64,000 nucleotides of DNA from Sphagnum compactum (taxonomy: Eukaryota; Bryophyta; Sphagnopsida; Sphagnales), in contig OZ234493.1 of the NCBI GenBank assembly GCA_965153455.1, positions 25,286,213 to 25,350,212 on the forward strand. Reading direction: 5' to 3'. The notes below the pieces were generated by a model. It saw only the letters and a program-made list of their open reading frames with translations, searched no databases and was not told the origin of the DNA. Each line of letters starts with the position of its first letter. The stretch's first letter is position 1. Of the stretch, positions 48,520 to 60,243 are shown piece after piece. Position numbers and translations under genes: made by a program.

Positions 48520-48685
48520 CGCACACCATGATGGATGGATAGTATGTGAACAGGAAACACTTTTTTTTTGGGTGTATCTGACCCATAGCTAACCGCAATA
48601 GTTAGCCATGATAGATGGATGGTATGTGGACAAGAGACACTTTTTCATTGCAATATTGTCCCATTGCTAACCACAAAGGTTAGGT
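48520..48685 (+). repeat. Dispersed repeat family Y, tandem pair (about 80-bp unit)
   Basis: The unit CCATGATGGATGGATAG, then CAGGAAACACTTTTTTT, then GCTAACCGCAA begins at about 48528. It recurs from about 48606 (CCATGATAGATGGATGG, AGAGACACTTTTT, GCTAACCACAA). A reverse copy lies at 37185-37290. Confidence 0.7.
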
Positions 48686-51600
48686 GAGTAGCTAGGGTCA
48701 CATAATCCCAACCCCTACCTACCCCGACCTGCCCTTCCCCCCTTCCATCCAAAGAAAAGGCAAAAGGTATGGTTCAAATCTTACTTTCACGAGTACTAGA
48801 ATCCATTCATGTCACGATATTTGTACACACACTGAACAGAGGAATATCACAAGGGGGTGAGAAGGCCCAGGGACATAGTTTGTGGCAAAGCCACAAGCTC
48901 AATAGTGGTAAACCATAATATTCATACTTGGATCAAAATAAGAGATGAAATGAGGAACACAAAGTCTCATAATCTAAAAGAGAAACCAAAGCACACAATC
49001 CTTACTAGGTCCAATGCACAATAAAATAGTCTTTAACATTTGGTAATATGCTCTTCATCTACCAAAGCATATTAGATGAAGAGCATATAATACGGAAATG
49101 GGACATAAGACTCACATTTTGCATCCTCTTTCAATCAAGGAATCTTATTAATTTGATTGTTGAAGGGTTATTAGTATTGTAAAGTACTCTGAGGAATTTC
49201 CTAGTGTATTTGAAGGGCAACTTATTTTCAATTATAATGTACATGCACACCTTTTGTTGTAATGAATTAAGTTTTTTTCCTCTTTGTTTTTGAGCTCAAA
49301 TCAAAAATTTCTTTTGTGTCAAAAAGAGGAGAATCAAATTGATAATGCCTACTCATTTGGACAAGAGCAAATTTACACAAGTGTCTCTTTGTCTTTTTAA
49401 TGTACCTCCTTGTCCAAAGTATCATCCCTACAGATGGACACTTTTTGACTCTCCCATCTACGTATCTGTTTAGGAAAGTTGTTTTTGTTTGTTTTGCTTG
49501 CTTGTCATGCTGAGATTTCCCAAATCACCACACCCTATGACGATAAATACTTGCCCCCCAGGCTCCCTATGAGCTCTACTTGGGCTTCTCTTTTTTGTGC
49601 CTTTTTTCATCCTGTGCAATTTGTAATCCATAAACTTGGTGAAAGTAACCAACTAAAAGGATTTGAGATGTGTTTAGTAAATTGGCCAATTTGAGGAATA
49701 ATAACTTCATAAGAAGAAGGGGTGTGTCAGTCACACTGTTGCCTTGCCATTTACATTAAAAAGTATCTTATTAAGGCAAAAGAAGAATTATGAAAATTCA
49801 AATATTTCACCATGCAAAAATATAATCTTCAAAAAAAAATCCTCTAAAAGAAACCAAAATCCTTTCAGATATCATAACTCTATAACTAATCTCAATTCAA
49901 ATAATAATAAACACCTTTAACTTTGTGAAAATCATAACATAAGACCTATACATCAAAAATAAAACCCAGAATTAAATGTAACACATTTGGGGAGCAACTA
50001 CTTGATACGTACTATCATATTTGTCATGAAAATGCCTAAAATGTGTGCCCCAATATAACCTGAAAGTTTGCTTAGGCTAATTGGCTTCCTCCAAGGATCA
50101 TTGGATAAAGGCACACAAAATTTTGATCAATCACATTACTAGACACAATTCCAGTATGATTTCTACTAATGAGAACTGGCAGTTCCAACCAATGTCCCTT
50201 TGTTTAAATAATTAGCGAAGTAGGTTATTAAGTTCTGGGACCGCAAAAGGTATCAATATGTTGTGTTTGAAAATTTAGACCCATTGGTTGTTAATTTTGC
50301 TGTCAAAAAGCAATACTCTCAATTATCAACTTATTTGATTATTATTTTGATATTAATTGTTAGTTCAAAGAATTGGGTTTAAGAATTCTTTCCTTAACTA
50401 CCATTCCTTTGCTGTACTTCTTTCATGGAGACCACCAGTCCTTATAAAAATCCCAAAAACCTGCAACCCATGGATGCTTTGATTCTCAAACTTTAAAAAA
50501 AACTGAAACTGGAAGTTCTGTTGTTTTTAAATTTTTTCTCAAATAACTGGGAGGGGAGGGGAGGGGAGGGGAGGGGAGCTCGTTGTTTGATTTCTAAAAT
50601 CAAAAGAATCCCTGAAGGTTATCAACAAAATGTTCAAAGAACCGCACAACACTGGTTGTAGTAATCCCGTCTTTAGACATTGTGGAGTCTTGGAATTTGG
50701 TCTAACATTGATAATTGAGCCAATCAACATCAATCAACCTGGACAGACCCTAATGGAATCTGCATAAATCATGCCTTACTTACGAAATACAAGCTTCTTT
50801 GCTTAAAACGTCACGCCAATCATTTGAGCTGCCACATTACAACTAGTAAGCCCAAAATGTGCTCAACTCAAAACAGTGGTGGGGTTCAATTTGGGTGCAA
50901 ACATTGAACTTTCACATGATCTAATTAATCCTCATTGCAAGCAGCCAGGTTCTGTTATTCTTCAGCTACCCAACCTTTCCTTCCTTCTCTGTGATATTTT
51001 GGGTACTTACTACTGACCAAAGCCTACCATAATGTGCTTAGCTAGTTAAGTTAAACCATTAGTATTATCCACACATCCATATATTAGCAAACCAAATCAC
51101 CAGAAACCTTTTAAAAATTGTCCACAGGGCAAAGTTTGAAAGCCTTGGATGAAAAACAGAAGTATCTACAAAAGATTTTTCCCCTTTGAGTTTTCATTTG
51201 CCATTTATCTGTTGTCAATGCCACAATATCACAATATCCCAAATATTGATACATCAAAAATAGATAAATGGCAATTTTGATGCATCACAATATGTAAACC
51301 ACAATATCCATACCATTGGATCAAAATAAACCTCAACTGGGATTGTGGGATCAATATTTCAATGCCAACTTCATCTATTGTGAAATGAAAAAATTCTTTT
51401 GTATTCTCCAGTTTTTGAAACACAAAATTTCATGTTTGCATAGGGCAAATTCAAGATTTTCTGGGTGGTCTCAGGGGGAATCTGAAAAAGATTCTAATGG
51501 TGGGTTTAACCAGCAGCCCATGGCATAATGAGTCTGTCCTTTATGACGAGTTCAAACTAAAAACTTCTTGTACTGTCTCTAGAACTTCTTATCTAGATGC

Positions 51601-51811
51601 ATTCATTTTTATGGGACATGCTCATCTATCTTATACACACACATAATATTTCAGATGTCACTCACATATTTCATCAAGTTGGAGCAAAAGATTATGCCCT
51701 GATTATAAACTAAGACAATGGGTAGACTCTTCCCTATAGACAGAACCAATGAATTCAACATCAATCTGCAAGATGTCATATGTTTTTGGGTGGACCAGAA
51801 CATCAATTGTT
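48686..51811. other. Intergenic stretch, no gene recognised
   Basis: Short open frames only. A perfect inverted pair GCTCTTCATCT / AGATGAAGAGC lies near 49050-49084 (stem loop). A GAGGG pentanucleotide run is at 50551-50578. Near 51222-51310, CACAATATCC phrases recur several times. Confidence 0.4.
50551..50578. repeat. GAGGG pentanucleotide microsatellite
   Basis: Five to six perfect GAGGG units. The G-rich strand could form G-quadruplex structure. Confidence 0.9.
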
Positions 51812-52062
51812 ACCATGGGTAAAACCCCCAGACAAATTTGGGTCTTTGAGGGCAAACTTAATATTTTCTGGGCTAGATATAACCACTAATTAAGTTGTTA
51901 CCATGGTAGAACCCCCCACCCAAAACAAAAGTTGGGTCATTGTGTTCAAACTTAAACATTTCTGGGGTCGAATATAACCACTAGTTAAGGGGCCTCACTG
52001 AAGAAGGTGAAGGTACCAGTGTAGGTGCTTATTCACCCTGGCTGTCATACATGGTGTTGGGC
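51812..52062 (+). repeat. Dispersed repeat family X, copy 2, with an internal about 85-bp tandem duplication
   Basis: GTTACCATGG, then a T/G-rich part with GGGTC, then CAAACTTAA, TTTCTGGG and ATATAACCACTA-TTAAG runs twice, from about 51809 and about 51896. The second unit passes into GGGGCCTCACTGAAGAAGG, GGTGAAGGTACC and TTCACCCTGGC, as in the copy at 35385-35560. Confidence 0.65.
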
Positions 52063-52654
52063 AGCCATAGGTACTCTAACTGGACACTCTGGAGCTGCTA
52101 CATCAAGGAAAAAGCCAGTGGCCAAGTTATAGGTACTGGTTAGCTGCTGCTGTAAATTTTGTTCTTATCAGTTTGGCTTTTGTTGCAACAAAGCATGGAG
52201 GAGGACTGAGGAGAGAGTGGGGAAGCCTTTGCCCCAGCTGTGGAAAAAAAAAAACCCTATAGATAACAAATTGTGCGCACTCTCTCTAGAGAAAAGGGTT
52301 ACACTTTTCCGAGTACTGATGTTGACAAAAATTTCAATGCCCATACAGGTAAACGACAAATGAAATAGGGAAAAATAAAAAGTTCCCAAAAGAATTAAAG
52401 AGAGCATCCGAATATTTGCAACTTTAACGACAAGTCCACAGGCGTCAACTTAATAAAGTATTACTATCCCATTCGGTGTGACCATGCACCCACGCACAAT
52501 AACTTTTAGTGTGTCTCTTTTTTATATTTTTAAAGGGTAGGGGGTCTAGGTATTGTTTGCCTTGGATGAATCAGAACCTACTCATATTAAGTGCCATGAT
52601 AAAAGAAACACAAATTGTTTTTGGGTTATTTGTACAAAGTATAAATATCATGCC

Positions 52655-52825
52655 CTAATTCTAAATCAGGCTCTTAGAGTTCAATTTAACATTTGCTGGG
52701 TTAACTATAGCCAATAGCAGGGCTCACTCAAGCAGGAGAAGGTTCCAGAACCAATAGTATAGGTGCAGGGCCAACCAGCACCCACACCCATACTTCACCT
52801 TCTTGTGTGAGGCCTCCTTGTTAAA
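52655..52825 (+). repeat. Dispersed repeat family X, copy 3
   Basis: It has GAGTTCAATTTAACATTTGC, CTGGGTTAACTATAGCC and GGGCTCACTCAAGCAGGAG in the same order as the other copies. It ends with an inverted segment, CACCTTCTTGTGTGAGGCC, giving the copy a foldback shape. Confidence 0.55.
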
Positions 52826-54747
52826 TTGGACTATAAGATGCTAATTAGTTTTTAGTCAGGATACGCTGTCAATACTGTTTAGAAGCAAGTCATAAACAAT
52901 TTTGCGAAATTTTGCAAAACTGTTAAATATGTACCACTGTTACAATTTGGCAAAAATTCGCACAATTGTTTTTGACCAGATCAGAACCAATTCTCAAAAG
53001 AAATAAAATAAACACAGTTATATAATAAGACTCCATTAATTTTTTTGAAAAAACTACTAGAGTGTTAATAGCAAGGATTCCAATAGGGATTTCGTGATAA
53101 AACGGTGACTTGTTATTAGCACCTATCAAAATGTTCTTTTTTTAAAATAATCTAGTTACCTACAACAAACAAGAATAGACATCTAGCAAAACTGATGTCA
53201 GAACGGTCTCCTTGTTTTGGAGAATATGCCCACAGAAAACAAAATCACAAGAGTGCAAAATTTCACACAACAAAGAGAAACGCTGGGACCCAATTACTTG
53301 ATTTTTTAGAACCACGATTATGTATAATTGCGAATTGCGGGTTGCCATTTTGGGTTTCTGATTTTGGAGGGTTTGCTTAAGAGCCTAGCACTGGGATTTT
53401 TAATTACCATCGCAGCTAGGCGTGTAATAGGTACAACTGGTTCAGTAAAGCGCATCACTTTTTTCCTATACACATGTGGTTTAATGAGCAGTGCTGCCAC
53501 TTTAAAGCGGTAAAGAACGGATTCTCAACAAATGGACAAAGAGGGGGAAAAGAATTCCCTAGTAATAGTAGTAGTTGTTCTGGACGAAGGGGACTGTATT
53601 AAAATGGCCCCAAATTCCGTAGTAGAAGAAGTTCTCGACGAAGAAGAAGGAATAAAAAGGGGCAAATTGGCCTTCGCTGAATTCCGCCGGAGTAGTAGGA
53701 GTAGTAGTAGTAGTAGTTCTGTGGCAGGCACGCAGGCTGCACAAGGCGGGCGGCGATCATGGACTCGTTCAACGGAGAGGCTGACAGATCTCGAGAGTGA
53801 GTACAAAGACGACGACGACGACGGTACTAGACTAGTTACCTGCTAGTAGGTAGCAGGTGCTTTTTTTTTGTGTTTTGGCAAAGTCTTTTTGCAAATTGGC
53901 GAAAAATGAGTGTTTTTTGGAGTTTCTTAGTCGCCATATTTCCAAAAGAATCTATCATCTTTTTTAAAAAATCGCCAAATTCTATCCTAACTTGCAGAAG
54001 TATGCACAATGAATTTTTATTTTTTTTGTTTGGCATTCTAAGTAGGGAAAAGAATGGAAACCTCTACCAAATTTGAAGTTGAATTAACAAAACACAAGGA
54101 AAACTATTAAGGGAATTGTGGGACCAATATTTTAAATGTTTTATTCTAATTTTCCCATTGTGAAATAGGGAGATCTTTTCATTTTCCCATTTGATAACAC
54201 ACCATTTCATGTTTATATAAGAAAAATTCAAGTTTTTATTGATGGTCCGACACGAAATCCTAATTTTCTTTTTGGTTATGAGATAGCCAAAAACATTAAA
54301 AAAGATCTACATTTTATTTTGACGTTCATATTTTCTTTGTTGCCAAATCTGGCTAAATCATCGAGTCATGGATGATCACCACTTCAGCTACATCACAAAA
54401 TTGAAGAAAAACAAAAACCTAAAAAACCTTGGTACTACTCCTAGGTAGCTGGGGGGACTAGGCGGTGCGGAGGAGATCAAGGGGATTACCTGGGGAAAAG
54501 GGCAGGGGATGATCATCATCATGCGGGCCGAGGATCCTCAGATCCTCACTAGCAGCGGCAGCAGCAGCTGCGGGCCATTCTTGTAGCCTAGACTATTTGG
54601 AAAAAGCTGCAAGCTGATGCCGCCGTTGAGGAGGAGGTACTAGTGCGTCTGCACTGCACGCGGGATAGTGGTATTAGCAGCTGCTGCTGCTACTAGTGGT
54701 GGTCTAGAAAATTATTATATCTCAAGTAGTAGCTGCTGAGAAACTCG
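52826..54747. other. Upstream region of the IDD gene, with a short GC-richer island
   Basis: The stretch 53520-53860 is GC-richer, with AGT/GAC trinucleotide repeats (AGTAGTAGGAGTAGTAGTAG at about 53690, GACGAC at about 53809). ATG at 53759 followed by a potential donor (GTGAGT at 53797) could make a 38-nt leader exon. An open frame of 104 codons (53532-53846) covers the same island but is low-complexity. The stretch 53870-54440 is AT-rich. From 54470 to the start codon the sequence is rich in AGC/CTG triplets, as in the coding exon that follows, and probably includes the 5' leader. Confidence 0.4.
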
Positions 54748-57700
54748 ATGCAGCAGCAGCAGCAGCAGCGTTCCATCTTCGATTGGTCGAGAATCGAATG
54801 TAGTAAAGGATTGAAGGAGGTGGTTCCTGCGGCATATCTGCATCAATTTGAGCAGCTTTACAGTACTTCCATGACCGCCAACCAGCTCCATGCGCACGCA
54901 GCGCACATCCTTGGGTTTAGCGCAGCGGCCGCTTGTGAGAATAATAATATTCATCATCATCCTAGTAGCAGTGTTGTTATAGAGAGCGGTAGATCATTGC
55001 AGCAGCAAGACACGCCGCTTGCTGCTGCTGCTGCTGCTGTGGTTGCCTGTAGTACTACTACTGGTGCTGGTGGTGGTCATCATGGGTGGAGTACTACTGA
55101 TGTTTGCGCCGCTGCCAATCATCATCATGACTCCTCTCGGGTTGCCACTCCTGCGAGTTCAGGCGGGGGCAACAAGCGTAAGCGACGGCCTGCGGGTACA
55201 CCTGGTAAGCTGCTTCCGATTCTCGAGCTCCCGACCTAGGTGCTTCTAGATCATTCCTGCAGCTAGCGTTATTCTAGCATACGTACGCACTTGTAAGACC
55301 TTGATTTCCAAAGGAGCATGCGCATCTCCTAATTTTTTTGAGAATGAGAGCCTTTTGCTTCAAAACAGTGGTAACCCTAGTCTCAGCTCGGCTGCAGAGA
55401 GACAAAATATGTATGTGTGCGATTGTCGTTGCTAGAGCTGGTAATAATCACAATATCAAAAACCTAAGCTGCACGACTTTATTCGTGAATTCGGCAGGAC
55501 TACATCCTGGAGTTCCAAGTCGTTCTTTGCAGTAAGTAACAAGGCTGTGTCTACAGCTTAGCTTGCATTTGTGGTGTTATCCATAGATCACCGTCGACTA
55601 GAGTTGTCAAAAGCTCAGAGATTACTGGCTACTGAAGCTGGTTAGCACCTTTCTTGCAAAATTCACATTCTTGTCTTGAACATAGATCTTTTTTGGCAGA
55701 AATGTGAAATTGTAGGAGCAAACTAGGAGTGTAGTCTCACTAATAAAACCTGGGTAACATAATTTTCTGCTGACAGCCAAAGCTCAAACTGATGTAAAGA
55801 AGTTCAATCCAACAAGCCCAGAAAGGCGTACATACACTACTACTGTTTGATATGCCAAAATGTGCAGATCCAGATGCGGAGGTGGTGGCACTGTCTCCAG
55901 AAACCTTGATGGAATCGGACAGATACGTTTGTGAAATTTGCAATCAGGGCTTCCAACGGGATCAGAACCTGCAGATGCACAGACGTCGCCACAAGGTAGA
56001 TTGCAATCATGAATGAATAATGTAATCGAAATTTCATCGTGATCTCCGGAAGTGTACTATACATATGCAGCAGCTGGTGCTGGAAGCAATCTATATTCAG
56101 GATGAATCCAGCAGTGGGTCCTGCATCTGCAGAAGGTTCTGCTACTACGTTTTCTCGGACTTCAGTCTTTCTCTTCGCAGTGCACATTATGTTATATGAC
56201 TCAAGCTTCGAAGTCCTTCAACGTTTTCCTGATTTGCGTGTGTGCAGGTACCATGGAAGCTGCTGAAGAAGGCTAGTTTGATCACCCACAAACGTGTCTA
56301 TGTGTGCCCGGAGTTGACGTGCCTGCACCACGACCCTTCACATGCACTGGGCGACTTAGTTGGTATCAAGAAACACTTTCGTAGGAAGCACTGCAACGAG
56401 AAGCAATGGGTATGCGACAAGTGCTCCAAAGGCTATGCTGTGCAATCAGATTACAAAGCCCACTTGAAAACCTGTGGCACACGTGGTCATTGTTGTGATT
56501 GCGGAAGAGTGTTCTCAAGGTACGTGAGAAAACACAATTCACAGATAGTCTCGCTCAAACTAGTCATACGATCATGCAGCTGGGTGGGTATTTATGGTTG
56601 GCGTGCATGCAACAGGGTCGAAAGTTTCATTGAGCACCAGGATATGTGCAATGCCGCCGAAGTGCAGAAGCTGGCCGGGAGCATGCAGCGGGGTGAAAAT
56701 GAAAAGCAGCACTTAAGGAAGTCATCGACGACCTTCCAGCACATGAGCAGTCCTATTATAACGACCGGGCGCAGAAACATCCTGTCGAGCTGCAATGAGG
56801 AGAGCCCCAGTCAGTCCAGCGACACTACTGCAGCTCCATTTGCACATTCGGGAATCTCAGACAATACAGCTGCTTCTGCGGATTCCTCCAGATTGAATGA
56901 GCAAGTGATCAGTCCCAAGACGTTCGACAGCAATAGCCACGAGGTCGAGGCCGTCAGTACTGCTGTGGTCGCGGGGCCCACGTCCTGGGTTCATCACGAA
57001 CGTCGACGGTGCAATGAATTGCAGCAACTCTTACCGTCCGCGACGCAGGCGCTGCATGAGAGATTGGAATCCTACTCCGAATCCGCGTTGCAGGCATCTA
57101 GCACTCCCCATGACACGAGACTCCTGGAAGCGGTCTCATCAACATCCCGCAGGTCTCATGCAGAGACCACTCGGGGATTTATAAGCTCCGCACTTTGTCC
57201 AGATATGTCCTTCTCGGCGGATTGCAAATCTCTAACTCCCACCTGTTGTCGAAGTGTGGACGACGTGGTTAACACTCCACCATCTCTGCAGTTGACGATT
57301 GGACCCTATAGTAAGGAGTCGGCAGAGGTGAATATATCAAATGATCGAGGGTCGAACTACGTGAACACCCTCCAAGCTGCTGGAAGTATGGACAGAAAAC
57401 CCAATCTTGATGCAGGAGCGGATCACAGATTAAACGTGGTTGGTGCAATTTCCAACTACCAACAATTGCAACAAGATCGACCGGTTGCTGCTGGTGAAGC
57501 TGCGCCAGTCGTCAGCTCCGGTTGCAACAAAGGAATAGGCGAGGACTTAGCTCTTTCATTCCCAGCAGCAACAGCAGCTTCGGTACTACAGCCAGCTGCT
57601 GCTGTTAGGAACGAAGTACTAGTCGTATCAGAAGAAGCAGCTGCAGGGAATGTTACAAAAGCCGTGACCATGAGCATGAAAGAATTTCGGACCAGCCAAA

Positions 57701-60243
57701 GATCGAGACTTCCAGTTCTTCGTGATGATTCAAGCACAACTACAGCTACTAGGACGCAAGAACCTGCAATCAATGCTTTTAATCAGCAGGAGTCAAGTGC
57801 TACACCACCAAGGAGCAGTTCATATCCTCCTATGATTATCAAGACAAGCAGATCGGCAAACTCCAGCTTACAATATACTCCTTCATATGCGGATCGTGGA
57901 AGCGGTTTGAAATCTCAAGTCGTGGACCTTGAGAGGACGTCGTTGGAATCAGGTACATCGTCATAAATTTATCAGAGATTAATCTTCTGCAGGGGACCTG
58001 CTCTCAGAGTTCATGTATTTGCTTTTCGATAGACACAAGACTGGCCACCTGATCTTGTGTAGCTACGTTTGCTAAAGTGATGTACACTGGTGCTGAACCT
58101 CCTGGGACGCTCAAGTTCCAACTAGGTGCAGTTCCATCATACATCGTGTTGATAACAATGCGTTCACTACAAGAAAATGTGGTTTCTCTCACACAAAAAG
58201 CCACGGCTCATCACACATGTGTGAAGTGAATTCTGTGGTTTCATCCATTACAATGTACAATACGTGGAGTTTATTGTGGCGAATGTTACATTAAAATGAC
58301 AATTTATCTCACACATGTGTCCTGAGCGGCTGCCATTTGTGTGAGAAAAATCACATTCTCTTGTAGTGGTTGGTGCTCAGTTGATTCAGAGCATGACTTG
58401 GAACTTGCTGATCATATATAAGGCAGAGACAACACGTTTGCCAATTTCATGTTGGATGCAGCGGACTAGACTCGGAATGTTACCTAACAACCTGATCTGG
58501 TGTTCTTCTTGTAATCGACAACAGAGACTGCAGCTGTGCGTGAGGATTTGATTTGGGCTGCTCAAAGGACAAGTAATATAGTTCAACTGCAACCATCTCC
58601 TCAAGTTGCACTGCGTTCGACTCCTGAACCAGCAGCTGACAATCACCCCGGCGGTGGTCCCACACAATATGACAAGCATGCACGTGGCCAGCAGCGGGGT
58701 ATCTTCCAGTCTGAATTTCTCATTGTTCCGCGCGCAGTCGAACGGACAGCCTCAGCAGCTTCCAGGCAAAACGAATTGGGTGCTACCGCCGCATGCGCTG
58801 AAGCAAACAAGGCAAGACTAGAACAGGTTGGTTCGATCTTATCAAGAATTTTTCTTACCTTGAGAGCTTCTGATTCCTAACCTATGAAACTATCAGTCAC
58901 TTAGACGAACACAGATCACTTAAAAGCTGACCTAATTTTTCCTTTGTATTTGGAGGTTCCTCACCGAGCAGAACCTTCGTCGGAGATAAAGAGGCTCACC
59001 TTACCCTGGACCTGCCATTCACCTATACTTCATATCCTCGAATTGGAAGGCTCCGCATTGGAACACTTCCCTATCCAACTGATGATAAGATTGTTCCTAT
59101 ATGTACGTGAGAGCGTATTGAGAGGAATATTATTCCCAGAGACAGATTGACAATCCAAATTATTATGCTTCCCTTCTGATTTTTCAAAGATTCAGGATTA
59201 CGGCTATAAGCACTGGGCCACTGGCCACACCCCTTAGTGGCTCATTTTACTATGTTTGCGTTCAATTTGATTAAGCACAATAAGTCTGTACCCAGTTGTT
59301 GATACTATGTTGGGCTGGTGATTAACAATTCCTACAGGCGAGGACAGAAATGAACTCGGCGTGGTTAGACCTCGCTGCAGCGAGACGCACCAAGGAGCAG
59401 GCGCGACTGGAGAGTACTGAAGCCCAAAACGAGATCGCACGAGCTGAAGTTTTAAAGCGCGAAGCGAGGGAGCGGATCCAACAAGCGTCCGCTGAGAAAG
59501 CATACGCAGACCACGCCAGAGACGTGGCGAAACGACAGATGGACATGGCAGAGGCCGAGCTTGCAGATGCGAAACGAATACGCGAGCGGGCTCAAGCTGA
59601 GATCGACACATCGAGACTATTCCTGAAGGAGCAATCCGATCAATGCAGCTCCGTAGACGCGGCGATCATCAGGGCTAGCCCCCGTGATCATCAAACCTTG
59701 CGAAGTTCATGCTGCAGCTACGTCTGTCAAGTTTGCTGCAAATCAGACCAACCGGTGGGCAGGGACTTGTCTTTGGGGTTGCAACAGACTACAACCCATA
59801 AGTCTATACCAGTGCAGCCTGGCTTCGTTTCCTCGCATTGGCCAGGAACAAAGACGGATCACAAGATTCTCCTTTTACAAAACGCTTCCAACGAAATCGG
59901 CAATAGAGCAGCTGCTGCTGCAGGTCTTGTAAACTACCTTACAGTGCGGGAAAATACGTTCGAGGCCGTCGCCAGCGCCAAATACGGTGAAAATGATCAT
60001 AACCCCAGTACTAGGCTCTTATCCCACATGATAGGGGAGTCATCAGCTGCATGCCGCAGGTGGTCAGCTGCTAGTCTAGCAGGAGTTGCAGCAGCAGGCC
60101 GAGACGGCAGATGTAGTCCTGGGCTTTTGGCAGCCAACAGTATACCAGCTACTTTTGCAACTAACATGACCTGCACTATAGAAGCGACAGGTAGTGTGAA
60201 TCCTAGAACCAGCACTGATCATCATTCTCAATCTGGAAGCTAG
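54748..60243 (+). CDS. SGR5-like: INDETERMINATE DOMAIN zinc-finger transcription factor, IDD14/15(SGR5)/16 group (6 coding exons, about 1133 aa)
   Basis: Coding exons: 54748-55204, 55868-55995, 56248-56519, 56616-57952, 58525-58826, 59338-60243. All are GT-AG and in phase. A Gln/Ala/His-rich N-terminus precedes the nuclear-localisation-like KRKRRPAGTP (about 143-152). The ID domain follows: ZF1 Cys174, Cys177, His190, His194; ZF2 Cys215, Cys220, His238, His243; ZF3 Cys251, Cys254, His267, Cys271; ZF4 Cys278, Cys280, His293, Cys297. The ZF4 phrase CGRVFSRVESFIEHQD and KGYAVQSDYKAHLKTCGTRG are typical of the SGR5 group rather than MAGPIE/JACKDAW types. A long Ser-rich middle contains LQLTIG (about 510). 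An Ala/Glu/Arg-rich coiled coil (about 833-930, with AEKAYADHARDVAKRQ) is followed by a Cys cluster (957-966). Known members bind DNA and act in gravitropism, auxin and starch control. The protein is more than twice the usual 400-500 aa. An in-frame TAG lies 18 bases before the ATG. Exons 4-6 are less certain than 1-3. Confidence 0.9.
58165..58368. mobile_element. CACTA-type MITE, 204 bp, GTT target duplication, in IDD intron 4
   Basis: It starts CACTACAAGAAAATGTGG and ends CACATTCTCTTGTAGTG; the ends are inverted repeats of about 30 bases, extended by CTCTCACACAAA-type sequence. GTT flanks both sides (58162-58164 and 58369-58371), the 3-bp target duplication of CACTA (CMC/EnSpm) elements. 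No coding capacity. It lies within the 572-bp intron between exons 4 and 5. A related copy is at 40073-40289. Confidence 0.88.

Noticed and set aside
53532-53846. 104-codon open frame upstream of the IDD gene
   Set aside because: Low-complexity Ser/Val/Glu/Asp runs from trinucleotide repeats; an antisense frame of similar length exists. Kept only as a possible leader region.
55019-55249. Leu/Val-rich open frame over IDD exon 1
   Set aside because: Shadow frame of the CTG/GCT triplet runs in the real coding exon.
57961-57966. Stop codon ending the IDD protein at 57966
   Set aside because: A GT donor at 57953 in phase with the acceptor at 58524 leads to exons encoding the coiled coil and Cys cluster expected of this IDD group, so the stop is taken as intronic; it may be used in an unspliced form.
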